A DNA stretch of 39,402 nt, taken from Paludibacteraceae bacterium. GTDB taxonomy: Bacteria > Bacteroidota > Bacteroidia > Bacteroidales > Paludibacteraceae. Location: NCBI GenBank assembly GCA_024689005.1, contig JAILDU010000033.1:1-39402 (forward strand), read 5' to 3'. Every line of letters starts with the position of its first letter. Position 1 is the stretch's first letter. The notes below the pieces were generated by a model. The model had not been told where the DNA came from and made no database searches. It saw only the letters and a program-made list of their open reading frames with translations. Below, in pieces: positions 37,561 to 39,402 of this stretch. The position numbers and the translations under genes were made by a program.

Positions 37561-38628
37561 TTAGAGAAGTTTGACGAAATCGTCGAACAGGAACTCCGTA
37601 TCAACCGGTCCTGAGCATGCCTCCGGATGGAACTGCGCAGAGAACCACGGTTCCGATATATGGCGTATACCTTCGTTGGAACCATCGTTCATATTGACGA
37701 ACAGCGGTTCCCACTCCTTGGACAGAGTGGATGTATCTACAGCATAGCCGTGGTTCTGCGAGGTGATGAAGCAACGGTCGGTACCCACCATGCGTACCGG
37801 TTGGTTGTGCGAGCGGTGACCGTAAGGGAGTTTGTAGATAGTCGCCCCAGCGGCTTTACCCAACAATTGGTTACCCATACAAATTCCCGCAATGGGTTTA
37901 TGCTGTTTCATATAGGTCTTGATGTGATCTACCAGCACCTGACATGTATCCGGGTTACCCGGTCCGTTGGACAGGAAGAGTCCGTCTGCCTCGATGGTAT
38001 TGAAATCATAGTCCCACGGCACACGTATCACTTCCACGTCACGATTGATCAGGCAGCGAATGATATTGTGCTTGACACCGCAGTCCACCAAGATTACTTT
38101 TTTAGGCTTACCCTCGTTGTAACGAATCACTTCCTTGCACGATACTTGCGCCACAAAGTTGACATCCTCGTACTGCGATTCGGGTGCGGAAGGGCATCCC
38201 TCTATCTCAATAGAGCCCATCATCACTCCGTTCTCGCGCAGAAGCATTGTCAGCGCACGTGTATCAATACCGGTAATGCCCGGTACCTTCTCGCGCTTCA
38301 ACCACTCGGCCAAGGTTTCATGTCCGTTCCAGTGGCTGTACTCTCCGCTATATTCGCTACAGATGATAGCGCGTGCATAGATACGGTCCGACTCCATGAA
38401 GGTAGCCAGTCCGTCCGGGCGGAAAGAGAACTCCGGCACGCCGTAGTTACCCACCAACGGATAGGTCAGCGTCATCAACTGGCCCGCATAACTCGGATCA
38501 GTGAGCGACTCGGGATAACCCATCATCGCCGTATTGAAAACCACCTCTCCGCTTACCGGGACATCAGCACCGAAACTATAGCCCTCGAAGGTAGTGCCGT
38601 CACTAAACCTTAAAATTGCTTTTTTCAT
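37561..38628 (-). CDS. carA: carbamoyl phosphate synthase small subunit
   Basis: GEVVFNTAMMGYPESLTDPSYAGQ, PIAGICMGNQLLGKAAGA, AQFHPEA; ATG at 38628 overlaps the purA stop (TAATG). Confidence 0.97.
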   Translation of the reverse strand: MKKAILRFSDGTTFEGYSFGADVPVSGEVVFNTAMMGYPESLTDPSYAGQLMTLTYPLVGNYGVPEFSFRPDGLATFMESDRIYARAIICSEYSGEYSHWNGHETLAEWLKREKVPGITGIDTRALTMLLRENGVMMGSIEIEGCPSAPESQYEDVNFVAQVSCKEVIRYNEGKPKKVILVDCGVKHNIIRCLINRDVEVIRVPWDYDFNTIEADGLFLSNGPGNPDTCQVLVDHIKTYMKQHKPIAGICMGNQLLGKAAGATIYKLPYGHRSHNQPVRMVGTDRCFITSQNHGYAVDTSTLSKEWEPLFVNMNDGSNEGIRHISEPWFSAQFHPEACSGPVDTEFLFDDFVKLL

Positions 38629-39402
38629 TATCTCCATATAGTTGCTTCGCGATCCGGACCTACCGAAATAATCTTAATCGGCGTAGCCAGTTCGCGCTCC
38701 AAGAAATTGACGTAGTTAATAAATGCCTGTGGCAGATCTGCTTCTTTGGTGCAGTGGGTCAGGTCGGTCTGCCAACCCGGGAACTCCTCATATACCGGCT
38801 CCACATTCTTGTCAATAGAGAATGGGAAATCACGTGTCAACTCGCCGTTAACCTTATATGCCGTACAAGCCTTGATGACCGGGAATGTATCCAGCACGTC
38901 AGACTTCATCATCAGCAGTTGAGTTACGCCGTTGAGCATGATGGTATAACGCAGCGCTACCAGGTCAATCCATCCGCAGCGACGCTCACGGCCGGTAACT
39001 GCGCCGTACTCATGACCGATGGCACGAATCTGACTACCGGTCTCGTCAAACAATTCGGTTGGGAACGGACCGGCACCAACGCGTGTGCAATAGGCCTTGA
39101 ATATTCCGTACACCTCACCTATGCGGCTTGGCGCCAGACCCAGACCCGTACAAGCGCCCGCACAAACGGTGTTGCTGGAAGTAACAAACGGATAAGATCC
39201 GAAATCTACGTCCAACAGCGAGCCTTGCGCTCCCTCGCACAGGATAGACTTGTTGTCAGCCAAACACTTGTTGACAAAGTGCTCACTGTCGATGAAGCGG
39301 AACTGACGCAGAAAATCAATGCTCTCCATCCATTCCTTCTCCAATGCATCCAGTCCGTCCATCGAGACAGGACTGCCGCCCTTGGCGAGAGCAGACGCAT
39401 TG
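38628..39402 (-). CDS. purA: adenylosuccinate synthase, partial (N-terminus beyond the window edge)
   Basis: LCEGAQGSLLDVDFGSYPFVTSSNTVCAGACTGLG, GPFPTEL, GRERRCGWIDLVALRY; frame stays open to the edge. Confidence 0.96.
   Translation of the reverse strand, partial: NASALAKGGSPVSMDGLDALEKEWMESIDFLRQFRFIDSEHFVNKCLADNKSILCEGAQGSLLDVDFGSYPFVTSSNTVCAGACTGLGLAPSRIGEVYGIFKAYCTRVGAGPFPTELFDETGSQIRAIGHEYGAVTGRERRCGWIDLVALRYTIMLNGVTQLLMMKSDVLDTFPVIKACTAYKVNGELTRDFPFSIDKNVEPVYEEFPGWQTDLTHCTKEADLPQAFINYVNFLERELATPIKIISVGPDREATIWR

Noticed and set aside
37627-38613. 328-aa + strand ORF antisense to carA
   Set aside because: No recognisable family, no promoter or coding context; carA on the opposite strand is unambiguous, so this is a shadow ORF.

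Overview
This is a gene-dense chromosomal window from a Bacteroidales-type (Bacteroidota) bacterium. The lineage call rests on sigma-ABfr-like promoters (TTTG-N20-TAnnTTTG) and on GSCFA, DUF4494, DUF2851 and Lnb/DUF4105 family proteins. From ~0.26 to 13.5 kb there is one co-directional, often overlapping + strand gene train: a small acidic protein, nusB, yajC, ybbR-like, DegT aminotransferase, rpoN, PAP2-like, Lnb-like, AP-superfamily protein, DUF4494, glsA/glsB-like acyltransferases, YggS, HAD, DUF2851. From 13.5 to 21.1 kb are mostly - strand genes: flavodoxin, GSCFA, LolC/E-like permease, PAP2, rsmE, prfA, an internally deleted FolD, ffh. Next come an orphan Wzm-like permease, ispE, a histidine kinase, a Na+-translocating methylmalonyl-CoA decarboxylase operon, two secreted proteins, and a purA-carA-carB-purC-purF-like cluster. 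No CRISPR array, transposase, tRNA or rRNA was recognised. The most unusual items are: (1) a 154-aa FolD homolog that lacks the whole Rossmann domain, between ffh and prfA; (2) a PurF paralog with no N-terminal catalytic Cys and other glutaminase residues apparently lost, beside carAB; (3) an AP-superfamily protein that appears to have lost its metal ligands, overlapping an Lnb-like gene; (4) an almost identical ~50-bp promoter module reused upstream of two distant genes; (5) a convergent overlap of ispE with a histidine kinase inside conserved C-terminal regions. All family calls come from reading the translations by eye. No database search was run.
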